This document shows, one piece after another, positions 24,821-38,021 of a stretch of DNA of 64,000 nucleotides (position 1 is its first letter; each line of letters begins with the position of its first letter). Position numbers and translations under genes: made by a program. Below the pieces are notes generated by a model. The model was not told the origin of the DNA and ran no database searches. It worked only from the letters and a program-made list of their open reading frames with translations. Source of the DNA: Struthidea cinerea (taxonomy: Eukaryota; Chordata; Aves; Passeriformes; Corcoracidae); NCBI GenBank assembly GCA_013397865.1, contig VZTI01002066.1:257412-321411 (forward strand). The letters are read 5' to 3'.

Positions 24821-25439
24821 AATTCCAGTTATGTAAACATCTGCTTGTTCTTTCTGCTTGCCTGAAGTGCTACATATATTTTTCAAAATATCAGGTAATA
24901 ATAATACTATAAAAAGTATTCCTGCTGAAGTCTTAGTTGGAATTACATCTTGCATTCTCTAGTCATTCATCTCAGAAGAGATTTTGCTTTTTGATGCTTA
25001 ATTTTCTGTCAGTATTTAATCTACGGATGAGATGAACCATTTATTGTGATGTGGAAACAACCAGCAATTTGTACATTACCACTGATACAACAGTAAAATG
25101 CTGAGTTCCCTGTAAGCTGGTTATGGCTGGCAGAATGGGAACTGCAGACAAATTTTATCAGAGAAACCCTCCCATTGAGTCATGAGGTCCAGAAAGCACC
25201 CTCCCGCTTTCTAAAGTCCTTCTCACTCAGGATCCACACTTAGTCCCAGAAAGGAGAATTTCCACTGTAATCATATCTTCATGAGCATGTTTGTTTGAAT
25301 CTAGACAGAAATTTTACCTTTCAAACATCTCCATATTCTTTGACATGGGTCCAATAATTATAAAAAAAGGGAAAGCAGCAAGTGTAGGGAGCTTCCTTGC
25401 TCCAAACTCTCAGTCATAACAACAATAGAAAAGGCCATT
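24821..25439. other. Spacer between two CR1 copies, nothing recognised
   Basis: AT-rich sequence with no gene or repeat that I can identify. The neighbouring CR1 copies point in opposite directions, so they are separate insertions. Confidence 0.5.
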
Positions 25440-25672
25440 CTCTGGAACTTCTATCTAAAGGCATGAAGAATTTTTCTTTACTGGGAGGGTGGTCAAACAC
25501 TGTCATAGGATGCCCAGAGAGGTTGTGTAGTCTCCATCTATGGAGATACCCAAAACCCAATCTGATACAGTTATGGGTAAGCTGCTCTAGCTCACCCTGC
25601 TTCAGCAGGCAGGCTGGACTAGAGGATCATGAGACAACCCTTTCAAACTTAACTATTCCGTGGTTCTGTAAG
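25440..25672 (+). mobile_element. CR1 LINE 3' end fragment (sense)
   Basis: The sequence runs through TTTCTTTACTGGGAGGGTGG, TCAAACACTGTCATAGG, CCCAGAGAGGTTGTG, GTCTCCATCTATGGAGATAC, GCTGCTCTAGCTCACCCTGC and GGCTGGACTAGAGGATCATG. It ends in ATTCCGTGGTTCTGTAA. This is the CR1 subfamily tail with the ATTCTGTG-type terminus rather than the ATTCTATG type seen at 11635. It is 5'-truncated and moderately diverged. Confidence 0.9.
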
Positions 25673-28600
25673 TGAATGAGCTCTGTTCTGTGGCTTAACT
25701 GCCTGTTGCCTTTTGGTGCTGCCAGTCTTAGTTGGTTCTGACCCTGCTGAGCAACAGACTTGGATTTTACTTCCTTTTTGCTGAGGGAAAAAGGCACTTT
25801 TCAGTTTAAATCCATGAACTTTTACTGTTCATTGCTCCTTGCAAATTGTTGCTATTCATTGTCCCGGAATGAACAAGCTCTTACATTGGAAATCTTGTTT
25901 ATGGATGAGAAGGAAGCACATTTCATTTATTAGTAAAGCCAAGAATCTAATGTTTGTTTGACTGAAATATCAAGGGATTATTCAGTTTTAATCCAGCTCC
26001 AATTTCTACAAAAATAAAGGAATAGAAATGCAGTTGGAGAACTGCTATGAAATTGTCATCACACATACATTCTCTCATTCATTTCACTCCTTTCTATGTT
26101 GTGCTCATCCTTCCTCTGCTCCCCTGTCTCGAGAGGTTCCATACGGGTGGATGTCATGGGGGGATGTTATTGGGAGCTGTCAGCATCCAGAGTCCTTTGC
26201 CAGCAAGAATGTTCATGTCATGAGTTCCTCTTTGTGCCTCTAGGATCACTTGGGATAATTTGTATATGTTGATGAGACACTGCTCTCTTTCTACACTGGT
26301 CTGCAGCTCCATGTTCCACCCAAATTTGCTACACCCTGCGCCATCTCAGTATGTTCCCTCTTTGTTCTGCCCATTACCCCTGAACCCAGTTTGTCCAGCT
26401 CCAGGTTCACACTTCAGCTGACCATGGGCAATCTGTTTGCAGCCGTGCTCCTCTGTGCCACATCCCGTGTCCTTCCCAAGGCCTCTGCTGTCTTGCCAGG
26501 CCGGGGTTTGTCAGCACTTTGTCAGCAAGTTGCTATTGTATCAATCTCACTGCACATCGAGTAGCAGCTTGCCATTGCTGTCTATGCAAAACTACGGTCG
26601 TACCACACCAAGAGAAGCAAAAGCAGAACAGATCAGGCACAGGCACCTGACCAGCTGGAGGAATGGCTGTCAGTGCTGAGAGAAGCAAAACAAAGCTACA
26701 GGCAGGTCAAGGAAAGCTCAGAGAGGGCAAACTGGAGAGGTCTCAGTTCACAGGTCTTGCACATTGCTTGCAAAGCTTGCAGTCTTTACTAAGAATGGCA
26801 GGGCTGTATTACAGGGCCACATGATTACCGCACCACTGGTATCGGGGTCTGACCACCCTGTTCAAAGCTGCTGGTGTACTGTTGCCAGCAGCAGTTGTCT
26901 CCTCATGCTGCAGTCCTGGGCCACCTTGGATCAACACCTGTTTCCCAGATAACACCTTCTGTTTAACAGTTATGTCCTGGTGAGGATTACTGTCTCTGGA
27001 AAGCCTTTCTTCAGCAGTGTCTTCTAAAAAAAACCCACATCAGCTAGATGAGATAAAGGATGCTTTCGCCTGATAGTGGTACTTCTCCAACTCTCTTTTT
27101 CAACTTGCTATTTATTCATCCACTTAATTCATGTACTTAGTTGGAGCAAAATGATTACCATAAGCCCTAAGGTCTTACCTGCTTATCTGCCATTGAATTC
27201 TCCTTTTATTTCTGTCATTATTTTGTTAGATTTTGCCTGTTGGCTGGTGTGCTTGTTTCCAACATAAAATGAACAAATACCCCATTTGCCTCCAGCCTGA
27301 TAATTCATTTGTCATTTGATACAGCACTGTCTACTGCTCCTGCAAACAATCTCTCTGCTGCTGCTTTCAGGCTCTTTGTGCTACTCTGTTTCTAATGCCC
27401 AAAGAGACTTGTAGGGAGATGAGGCTCCTGCATCTTGTGCCAGCATAATCTCAGTCTGCACTGAGCAGACTATTTACTGTAGCAAAAATAAAAGCCCAAA
27501 TTGCTTCCTGTCTTATCACCTCTGGATACCTTTCTATCTTAGATATTTCCATTATTTAGGCTCACATTCAAAATGGCAAAGCCTTGTGGTCCTCATTATA
27601 GACTTATCATGATACCCATGACTTTCTCAGAATGTAAAATTATCAATGTTTTATCAAAAGTTAATTTGGGATCTTATATGATATCTTCCTCTGCTGCCAA
27701 CACCCTCCATCTCCCAAGACTCCTACATGTCATTTTCTATAACATCTATGTGGTTCTAGCCCTACAAATTGAAAGACAGGTTCTCCAGTCTTCTGTCAAT
27801 TGCAAAGTTTTTTTCCTACCTGGCTTTTTCTTGTATCATATCAACAAAACAATTGTTTTCTGGATGTCCAATACCATTCCAGCACATTTCTTTCACCACA
27901 TTATTTCAGAAGGGCTCTTCTTAATTAATTTCACTCTTGACAGCTTACGCTGTCCAGTAATCAGTCAGTACTAACTATTCCAGCAGAGATCTGGCCTGCT
28001 GCTTTCTCTACATTTTCCTGAGTGGAGAGGAGTAGCCAGAGCCTCTTCAGAACACAGCAGCTGGTTCAAAGCCACTTCTGGGAGGGTGACATAGAAATAC
28101 TCTTTCCCACCCTTTCTAGATTAGTAACAAAAGTAGATAGGCACACTTAATCTGGCTTTTCTTCTGATATTATATTATTCCCCTTAACACAGATTTAGAC
28201 TTGTATCTTATTTCTTTTAAAAAAAGCGCCGTATTTCTATATTTACCCAGCTATTTTTTAACACGTCTTCTCTGTTCCTTCTCACACCTAATTTTAAATT
28301 TGAAACAAACAAAATTGAAGTTGATTGAGGTACAGAGATCTCCAAGAGGAAAGAAATCCAAATACAGTGTGCCTGCCTCAGGGGAAGGCGTGTGGAACTC
28401 AGTCCTATTCAGAGGCAGCAGCCAGCTGGTCAGTAATCCTGTTTGCACCAGCCAGTGCTCCAGGGGCTTCAGGTCAGCTGTGGCACACACAAGAGGGAGA
28501 AAGGAGCAATGGGGGAGAGGTGAGGGATGCTGGAGGATGAGAAAGGTGCTAATTTATGAGGAGCTCTTAGGGCAGATGACACAGAAATCTCTAGACTGTT

Positions 28601-29135
28601 TGGCTGCATTTGTTTTGTGGCACTTGAAACTGCCCCTCCAAGCTGGGGTGCAGGGAGACTGCACTATGCTACATGGCTGCAGTTGTGGTCGTGGACAAGG
28701 GGGGCAAGTCCTGGAAGCACACTCATAACCCTTTTATACCCTTCTGTAGAATGGCATTGATACTGACTACCTTGGACATGGGTTTGATTAGAAACTGTAG
28801 TGTTAGGTTGCAATCTCTGTCATGTCTTACCTTTTTTCTGGTGCTGCTTTCCCTGTAGCATTTTGGTGATCGAGAAGTAATTGTTGTCCTGAGCTTGATT
28901 CTTGAACATGTCTGAAACACAGCAACCAGTGTTTGTGGGAAGAGATCACTCCTGTTGGGGAAAAATATTTTTGCTGAAACATTCTTGCAGCCCCTAAATT
29001 TAGAGATCTGAGCTAAGACAAAGAGATGTTTCTGACTCAAAGGGCTCCTTGGACAGCATTCAGAATTCACTAAACATGTGGGTATGGGTACCTTCACTTT
29101 ATCCATATTTGAAAAGAAATTGTGAGACTATGTCA
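25673..29135. other. Non-coding stretch, no recognised gene
   Basis: It contains one of the longest open frames in the window (28201-28728, +, 175 codons). That protein has no domain or motif I recognise and its composition is not gene-like. Overlapping frames on both strands at 28251-28540 point to a compositional effect. Otherwise nothing identified. Confidence 0.5.
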
Positions 29136-29139
29136 CTGT
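29136..29139. repeat. Target-site duplication, left copy (CTGT)
   Basis: CTGT directly precedes the TGTACC end of the LTR and recurs at 29407-29410 right after its other end. Four bases fits class I (gammaretrovirus-like) integration, but the short length means chance is possible. Confidence 0.5.
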
Positions 29140-29406
29140 TGTACCGGGGATGAAGAGAAATAATGACACAAAGTTCAATCCAGGAAGAAATGGAATCGAA
29201 TGGAATCCTTTATTAATTTACACACTCGTTTTATATCTTAGTAGGCCTGAATAGCATAAGGCTACTGGTCCTTTGACAATCCACCTCCCAGGCTGGTTGG
29301 CTGAAACCTACACCAATTTCAAAATATTTTTCCCGTGAGTGTCATAACAATACCATAACAACTTGTAGGTGCAAGATAACGGAGTTGGTTTACAAAAACT
29401 ATCTCA
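29140..29406 (-). mobile_element. Short solo LTR, minus orientation, 267 bp
   Basis: Ends are TGTACCGGGG ... ATCTCA on the + strand, flanked by CTGT on both sides. On the minus strand the order is TGAGATAG start, a U3 with GTCAAAGGACCAGTAGCC, TATA box ATATAAAA (complement of 29229-29236), AATAAA (complement of 29209-29214), then CTCTTCATCCCCGGTACA at the end. TATA and poly(A) signals are only about 20 bases apart, so R is very short. It is collinear with the LTR at 61871-62130. No internal retroviral sequence is attached. Class is uncertain: the 4-bp duplication suggests ERV1, while avian ERVL LTRs are similarly short. Confidence 0.75.
29229..29236 (-). promoter_or_regulatory. TATA box of the 29.1-kb LTR
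   Basis: The minus strand reads ATATAAAA after AAG. The second LTR of this family keeps TATATAAA at the equivalent place (62047-62054), which supports the assignment. Confidence 0.6.
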
Positions 29407-29410
29407 CTGT
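29407..29410. repeat. Target-site duplication, right copy (CTGT)
   Basis: Matches 29136-29139 on the other side of the LTR. Confidence 0.5.
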
Positions 29411-30960
29411 TTTTCATAGCTCGCATGAGAAAAGCAGGACTCTCACAGAATGCTGCAGAAAGCTGGAAAATTTCTCTGCTGAAAACTTTTCAGCATCCAC
29501 AAGACTATACCACTATTAAGCAGCCTGCATTGTGCCATCATCATGGGTTCCAAGCACAGAAGAATAGAGAGTTACAAACATAGTGAGCAATAGTGTGAAG
29601 TATTTTGTTGCATGCCTTCTTGTTCCCCTTGCCAAATTTCCTGGGTAAGTACTAAAATGACTTGGACACCACTCCGCTAAATGAGGTGTAGATAACACAC
29701 AGTTTGGTTAGCTCATGCGTTGTAAATATAGCTCTCAACAGATATTTTAGTGGCTAGCATTCTACCTATTTATTTCTCAATTAAAGGCCATCTGCGGCAA
29801 GTTTTCTTCATGTCATTTCATGAATTAGCTGTAAAAATGCCAGCACACTTTGCAAAACACCATTTGTCATGTTTCTTGCTAAATTACACATTGCTAAATT
29901 GGACTAATCAATGCAAGTGTTTTCCATTTGTTCCTCGTGGAGTCCGTTTCACTGTGTTTCCACCTTGGTATTACTAGAGTGAAAAAACAAGGAAAACAGC
30001 TTACCTGTCGTCTGTGCTGGGGACGTCCAGAACCTGAATTCATCCTCATCCTATGCCCTGTTCAAGGTTAAACTTGTTCCACAGGGAAATCAGAAAAAGC
30101 CACAAATTGGTTCACACTCAGAGCAACCCATATTCTCTGATGTGGAGTGTGAATTTTCACAGCAGGGGTGCACTGAGCAATATGGTTCTGTTCTGGGTTG
30201 AGAACAGTGAGGTGACAGATAGCACTTTTCATCTATTTCCATCCCTTGGGAAGCCCAGATGAAGACAGATCAATGGATCCCCCCATTTGCCTCTACCTGG
30301 CATTTATGATTATGTATGCGATAAAAATTCGAAAGAAATTAGTTCATCCTTATGTGAAGGATCACATCTTGTGAGATATATCTGAGACAGCTGCCTTGGA
30401 GGTTAAAGGCACTTGATGCCCTCCCTATATTCTCAGTAGCTCATGAGAAGCATCAGATCTAATATGACTTATGCAAAGTATGTTTCTTATTGCTTGGCTA
30501 AAAAGGTTAGGTTTGTCTCTGAGGAATGATTTTTAAAGGTTACTTTAATGTCAAATTAGCGGATTTTATTTCATAGTAATACAATTTTTGGTGTTTGGTG
30601 GATTCTTTTAGTTAAAATACTATTGGGTGACATTTTAAAAGCAGTCTGCTTTTTTGCCTAGCTGAGACTTAAAGCATAGTGATTAAAAATGGAAGGTCAC
30701 AAAAGCATAACTAAAACAGTTGCCCTTGATTTTAAATCCTGAAATACAGTTTCACTCCCTGGACACTTTCTACTCACATGCTTACCCATATCCATATCTT
30801 AAGCATTATGCAGCTTCTGCAGCTGCAGACCCTGACTCAGAATTGGATGCCCTCATTGTGCTGGATATATGCACACACTTAGTGCCTTTCCCTGCTCCTG
30901 GAAATTTTCACATGTAAATTCAGAAGGGCTAGAAAGAAATATGCTAAGAAATGGAAAGTA
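29411..30960. other. Non-coding stretch, nothing recognised
   Basis: No gene or repeat identified between the LTR and the MIR-like relic. Open frames are short and without family signal. Confidence 0.5.
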
Positions 30961-31051
30961 AAGGGCTTGCATAAGGGCATGCTTCAGGTCAGTAGCTGAA
31001 TTTGGACTACAGCCCAGATCTTTTACACCTCTAGCTAGTGTGCTAGCTACT
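30961..31051 (+). mobile_element. Possible MIR-like SINE relic
   Basis: GGGCTTGCATAAGGGCATGC, then GGTCAGTAGCTGAATTTGG, then ACTACAGCCCAGATCTTTTAC and CTAGCTAGTGTGCTAGCTAC resemble, in order, the MIR 3' half (acttgcccaaggtcacacagctagt ... gctgggactagaacccagatct ... gtgctctaaccactag). The match is weaker than at 8911-9006 and could be chance. Confidence 0.4.
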
Positions 31052-34000
31052 GAACTCCTGGCTAAACCACACAAGAATACATTTCAGTCACCAGTGAATT
31101 AGAAAATTTATTTGCTGTATCAAAAACCCCTGTGATGGTATAGATGTTAAGAGAGTCACTTTCATTATATTTTTCAAAATAAAGGGTTGATCTCCAATTT
31201 TTTTTAAAGTAGTACTTGGTTTGAAGACCAGAAGAAGTATGTATGAGCATAGCTTAGCACAGTCATGTGGTCTAAAATGTAATTGTTGGGACTTAGTTTA
31301 TCACAGAAGTTCCAAGGACTCCGGACAGCTGTCCTCTCTGAAAGCATCTATTCACACAGTAAGAGCCAGTCCCCAGGGCATAGAATCTGAACCACAAGTA
31401 GCAAAACCTGAGCAAAACTTTCTCTTTTCCATAAAGACTTATTGGTCTGCTTAATAATGTTCTTGAAACAATGAACAACTGTTACTGGTTCATTATCTTA
31501 CATTGCTTAAATGGACAACTTCCATTTTTTATTTCCTGCTTAGGAAGACTGAAAATCATCTTTGTTTACTTTTTATTGTCATTTGGTCTACTGTCCGTGG
31601 TAGGTACTTCAAAGTGCCAGTGATTTCCTGGGCAGAAAAATGAAACCTTACCAGTATCCAGCTTGTCTTTCCAAACATGTGGAGGCACAGGTAGATTTGC
31701 CAAAGGCTCCTGTGGGCTTTGTGTGTACTTGATCTGCACGTGCAGTCTCTCAGTTCGTACCCATGCACATCAGATAGACGTGCCTGCACAAATGGAGGAG
31801 TGGATCTCATTAACTTTACCTTGGGTGCCAGCTTAATTATTGAAAACTGGCCCAGGGTGTAGTGATCTTGTGTGAGATCTTCTATTGAATAAATAATTGC
31901 ATGGTAATAATATAGAAGTCAAGACAAAGATTTCTCTTTTAAAGCTTCCATTGAATTTCCTCTTCAGCTTGTCCATTGCAGACACAGGGAAGTAAGGCAG
32001 AAACTACAGCAATTTGCCCTTTGAAACTTGCTTTTCCCTAATTCCCTATAAGCCTAATTTGCAGACTTGACATTACACAGGCCTTTCCAAGAGCGGGAGG
32101 ATTCAGTCTTTGTCATTTCTCCACATCCAAATGAATGTGACGTTAGGACAGCCCCTGGCAAGGCTTAATGGAAGACGGTATCAGTATCGCCAGTCCAGTC
32201 ATTCTGTTCTTATATCTGCCAAAGACATGTGGCAAGTGTCATTTCCAATCCCTAACTGAACACAGTGAATGATACATGATGTATATCCAGGCCCACTAGC
32301 CTTGTCGTGTTCTGTTCTTCTGTTGCAAGGAAATGTCTTTAGAGTTCCTGTCAGGCAGCAGCCCTGAACCATCTGTATTTTGGAGGTTGTATGTATTTGT
32401 CCATGCTGTCTGTTCTGTTTTACTTGTGACTGTGCTCCGCAGGCCCAGCTAAATATTCCCAGCAAGTCTGTTTTCAGGCTACTCACCACCACGACAGCCC
32501 TAAGAAAACCAGTAACACATCTGCTTCAGATGCTTTAGAAAGCTTTCCCCTGGGCTAAAACTGAGCGGCATTTTGCGCTGTAGCTGAGCACAAAAGGAAA
32601 AGGAAAGCAAGAAATCCCTGTGTCTCTTCTGCCAGAGAGCACAAGGGCATGGACTTTACTAGGCAATCTTTCCTGTAACACCCTGCAGACATGGAATGAG
32701 GGCTGTGCATGAAACTGGAACCAGTTGCAAGAATGAGACTTCTGGAACCTGTGCTGCAGGGGGCAAGCTTGGAAAGGAGAGGCCTCTTCTGTCCAGGTCT
32801 GCACCTAATTGTAGTCTACAAGAAGAATCAGTACCTCTGTTTAGAGTACCATAATTCAGCTCATATTAACAGAGACAGTCAAAAAAGAACACAGTAGTCA
32901 AAACCTTAATGCCTCTGACATATGGAAAAAAGCCCCACCTAGGTCAGAAGTAGTTTTGGGTCCAGAAGTTGGAAGTTAGAACTGAGTCAGTGCTCATGGG
33001 TGATATACCATAGAAAATGCTTCACAGGGTGACAGGTAGCTTCTGACATCTTTAGATGAATGACAGCTTTCCCTCAGTCATCCCGCTGCCCAGGAGGTCC
33101 AGCTTCAGCAAGTGTTAGGTTCTGCATGATGTTGGTCTTAGATATGCCTTTCCATGTCCCCTTGGGTGTATACAGAGGAGGCAGCTCGGATGTGCCTCAT
33201 GAATGACATGCACTTATGGTGAGTGACAACATCTGGAAACAGCATATCAGAGACCCAAGGTAGCTCTCACCCTTTATCTGGGCAAATGCCTGTGAACAGT
33301 GTCTGTCAGCAATATGAGTGCTGTCACAGGAAAGGAACGGCAGCCTTGGAGGAAGTGGTAGTCTGACACTGGCGCTGCTATCAGGGACATTAGGAAATAC
33401 GGTACTCTTCTGCCATAAAGATGACATTAATTTTTCTCCTTTACTGCCAGCCTGTACTTCTGGGATGTGCTTCTGCTTCCTTCTCTGATATTTCATAGAT
33501 TACTCCTGATATTTTCACCCACCTGGGCTGCAATTTAAATCTTGGGGTGTTTCCACACACCTTATGAAACAGTATCTGGTGCTCCTGTCATCAGGTGATT
33601 GCTTATCAGTGTGGCTGAAAAGTAGCCACAGAGGTGTTTCCTAATGTGGCAAGAGCACACAACAAGACTTTGACAATCTAACAAGAAGTTGCACCTTACC
33701 AGGTTCTGCATTAAGTTTTGTCGCGTTTTATTTCCCCTGCCATTTTCATGGCTCTTCTTAATAATGAATATGTTTGCAGAATAAAATTCTGCATACTGCT
33801 TCTGAATGTATTTTTCTGGTCCTGAATTGGGCTCTTCTTAGTGTTCTCTTGCTGAAATTGCTTGCATCTCTTGGAAACAATCTCGTAGCATCACTGATGC
33901 TTGCTAAACTTCAAGAAGCAATGCAACCTTTCTTCAATTTTAGAGCAAATATGTTTTGCTCTCATCACTCTGGGGTGACATTTGGCCCAGAGATCAAGAA

Positions 34001-37000
34001 TGGATTGTCACAACTGGCTGTTTATGTGCATTCTTTCAGCAACTCATGCCACCAGACAGGGAATCTTATCTCATTGCCACAGGTAGCTGCGTTGAACAGA
34101 AAGATATAATTGCATTTGGAGGCAAGACAGCACTGGTGGGTGTGGATGGACATGGCCTCACAAGAAGCAGTGGGTAGTTTTTATTAGCAGAGAGTTATGA
34201 TTCATGCTCTTCTGTAGGCTGTGGCAAGTTTTAGAATGATTCATGGGAGAAAAAAGGGGCATTAAGATGGGTGTAAGGAACTTTTTTGGCTGTGAGAGGC
34301 TGAGGTTCCTTATGGAAAACTCTTTTTTCAGAATTGGATTCTGGTCCCTTTAGCAGAACTCCTGACATGACATGGAAGAAGCTTTTCAAAAGATGCAGGC
34401 ATCTTGGTTCTGAGCATAAGAGAAAGCAATGGAGTGAGCTGGAGAGCTTCTCCAAGAGTTATTATCATTCTGGTCTGTGTCAGAAAATGATCTTGATCTG
34501 CGCATGACACTGCAAATTGTCCTTTCAGAGGTGTTCCTTTCCTTCCAGTGCTGTATTCAGAAGATGTAAGCACAAAAGAAAACTCAATTTTTAATTGTTT
34601 GTACTGCTGCGACTTTGGGAGTGGATTCTCCTGTCTGTGCTGGATCTGGTGTTTCTGCAGACCTGCCAGTAGAAGGTCTCAATTCTGGTCTATCAGGTTG
34701 TTGGGTCAGACCAGAGAAGCACAGCTAATTCATGAAAGGCAGAGCAGGTTCCAAAAAAAGACAACTAAGATAATCTGTGCTAGCTTTCTGAAGTTAAAGG
34801 TAAGCATGAAAGCCTGTGGATGAAAATACCCAGGCCAGAAGATGAGAAAAGAAACAAAAATGCATCTGGATTTCCTACAATGTGAAATTGAACTAGAAAA
34901 TTACCGACTAGGCTAAAATAAGTACTTATCAAGGCAAATAAAAAGAATATTTCTTTCACCTTACAGAAGTCTGTCCTGTGGTTTAAAGAAAATCCACTGA
35001 CCTCCTGTCTGGAGTCATCTCTGCAGGTGACATGGAGAATATTTTGTTTGTCCCAGTTTGCAAGCATTCAGTTTGCCAGATTCTTCTGTTCTGAGAATAC
35101 TAAAGTAGAATTATTGAATACCTCCAGAAACAGTGCTAGCTTGAGGTATTGAAATGCCAGGAGCTATTATAAGAGAAATCAATCTGTTGGGCGGTATTTC
35201 CTGAAAGCGCCTGACTACTCTCTCGTATCTTGTTACCAGACCCAACTCAGCATTAAGAACCAAGAAGGAATGCCAAGAATGGGTATTTTTACTCAAAACC
35301 CCTTAACTACAGCAGTGCTTGGAACCTTAACTTCCCCAAAAGAAATGTCTCTGTCCTTTGCTATAGAGGAGAGTGCTTCTCTTGGACTGAAGCAGACAGC
35401 ATGGCAAGATGGGGTTTAGAACGTGCTTTGAGTGTTCTTTTATTCTGCACTTTCTGATTCTCTTTGTAATAACATTAGAGTCAAACCACACGAGTTAATA
35501 AATGGTAACCCCACAGACTTTAATGGAAGATGAAGTTTCAGTGACTCTATTTTTCCTGTAATGCAGCAAAGAGGGTTTAGGTAAGTTCATGTGATTGTAT
35601 GTTCCAGTATTTCCTTCATGTCTCTTCGTGCTTGTGGCTGTGTATTCAGGTTTTGCAATCAAGAACAGGTAAGTCTTTCAATAATATTTGTGTGTCCTTC
35701 AAAGTCTCTCATGCCTTGGGATATTTATTGAATTTTGGTTTTGTATTGTCCATTATCTGCTCTATGTGAAACATTTATGTTCTGCCAGTGAAACTCATCT
35801 TTTGAGAGAGCTGGGCAAGGAACAACTACAGTCTTCAGGTTTCAGTCCTGGGCTTGCTTCTGCAGTCTGAACTATACAGCATCAGATTGGCCTTCCAGAG
35901 CACAACTCTGCTAGCTGACATAGAAATGCTGCAGTGTGAAGGTGAGCCAAAGTGAGGTAGAAATGACAAATTGTACGTGTCTGGTTGCCAGTTTAAAGCC
36001 ATTTTGATGCCCTAGTTCAGCTGGCTGTATGACATGGGTCCTGAAACTCGACATGCTATTTCCCGTGCAAAGCTATGCAGTGCTGAAAAGGTTTGTCAGG
36101 AACTTCTTTCCATCAGAAAAAATGTGGGGATAAACGGAGTACAGAGTTTCCAAAGGTCCCACTGTCATCTTAGGGTTAAACCTTAAACAGGCTTCAATTT
36201 GTCACAATAGAAATCAAAGCAGAGTCACTCTACTATTTGAGTTTTGCATTTAAAAATTTAGGCTTTTCTTCAACAAAGCAATGCCCTTGAAGGTGACTGG
36301 GAGGCTGAGCTCTGCCAGAGGCTCTTGTTTTGTTGCTGTCCTTTACTCAGCCTGTACAGACTGCAGCACCGTGGTAGGAGTGCGTCACACTGCAGTGCAC
36401 GGTCATCAGCTCTCAATGCAGACTTTGGAGGCTGCAGTGTAAGACTGCAAGGCTACACTGCAGAGATGCTGAGCTTTTGAAAAGCCGCAGCTAGATCTAG
36501 TTAAACAAGCAAAGTGTTCACTGGCAGGATTAAGCCCGTTTTGCTGTTTGTCAGCACACTGTGTTCTTTGCAAACGATTCTGTAAGAGCCACAGGGCTAG
36601 AAGGAAAATCAACCCTCTGTTTCCCTGTCAGGTGGGAGAAAAAGGGACTGGGTCTGACAGCCTTCTCATATACATCTGAGTGCTGCCCCAGAGCAGTTTG
36701 CTGCATTGTTTGAAAAAACTATGCAGAAAGCCCCAAGATTTACGTTTCGTGGTACCCTATGGTATTGGTGAAAGGGAGGAGAGACCAGCAGCAGCACAGA
36801 ATAGGCAGCTGACACAGAGAAAGAAGTTCCTGCTCAATAGAACTGATGGGGGTGTTTTATTTGAACCACCTGGCTTTCATCAGGAAAATCCAACAGGAAA
36901 CTGTAAGTTTTTCCTGTATCTTTCTCAGGGCTAGGCAGGGCTGGTGCTGTGGGACCGTGATGACGGGTAGCCAGTTTGGCAGGATGAGGAGCATTATAGC

Positions 37001-37988
37001 CGTCTTTTTGAGGTGAGAAAACTCTGTCCTTTTCTTCTACACACCCTTTACCATTACTGGTGGTCCTGATGGGTAAAAACTGGCATGTTCAAAATAACAA
37101 GTTCAAACTAGTGGTTGATCAGAACTACTTGATGACAGTAAGACTCTGTGAGGATATTGGGACTGGAAGGAGATGAGGAAGGCACTACAGAGCAGACCAC
37201 TGTTATAGCATATTCTTTGTATACCTGCTAATTGCTCTTGTCAGGGACATCAAGGATTATTGCTCTTGTAGCATCTTTGTAGGGTCTTGTTCGCTTAAAG
37301 CCAGTTGTGTGCCAAGAAGAAATCACTGCAAGGTACTTAGTATAAATTGAGGTAATCTGTCCTAGGATTGGCTTCAGATATTTATAATCTGTCCCTGTGC
37401 TCCTAATGAAGACAGCACAGAATGTTTTGATATATTTGAACAGCTATATTTAAAACCAGATGGGTCTCTACCTCTCCAAAAGCAGCAGAGATGGTTCTGT
37501 TCTACTCTTCAATGAGCAAATTTACCATTCAGCCTTCTCCTGCTGCAGTCCCCACATGGCATGTGGGGTGTCTAGACAAGGACTTCTGTCATAGACATGT
37601 ATATTCAGATGAAAATAAGTCCAATTACATGCAACTGTGCCCCTTTATACATGAGTATGGATAATTATGTAAAGCAGATCTCTATTTCAAATGATCATAC
37701 AAAGAGTACTTCTATGTGAGTAAAAGGAATAAAACCCAGGATGATGCCTCTGTTTCTCACCAGAAATCAGTTTCTCCTAAGAAAAAGGTCTGCAGCAGCC
37801 CCTGAAACCCACTGCTAAGAAGCAGAGGTCTGGGACTGCTGAAGGTAGAAGCTGTATATCTGAGAGGGGAGGATGATGTTACACAAACCTTGTTTTGGTA
37901 AATTCTCTGATGTGACCAGTTCATAGGGGAGGTCCTGAGCAGATGGGTGCTTGGTTAGACACAGGAAAGGCTGGTCTCAAGTTCTGCT
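31052..37988. other. Long non-coding stretch, weak leads only
   Basis: No gene recognised. At 34658-34799 a 47-codon open segment lies between an acceptor-like and a donor-like site and also vaguely resembles the CR1 RT C-terminal region. At 35567-35668 two very short segments carry strong GTAAGT donors. Neither is strong enough for a gene call. The other open frames look random. Confidence 0.45.
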
Positions 37989-38021
37989 GGTTGGTTTGGT
38001 TTGGTTTGGTTTGGTTTGGTT
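37989..38021. repeat. (GGTTT)n pentanucleotide repeat
   Basis: About six GGTTT units in a row inside TGCTGGTTGGTTTGG...TTATTTT. A simple sequence repeat. Confidence 0.9.

Noticed and set aside
28201..28728. 175-codon open frame on the + strand
   Set aside because: No domain, no family resemblance, overlapping open frames on both strands nearby, and no promoter or exon support. Likely chance in a locally GC-richer patch.
31960..32060. MIR-like wording (cagggaagtaaggcagaaact ... tttgccc)
   Set aside because: Only one block resembles the consensus and order is not maintained. Insufficient for a call.
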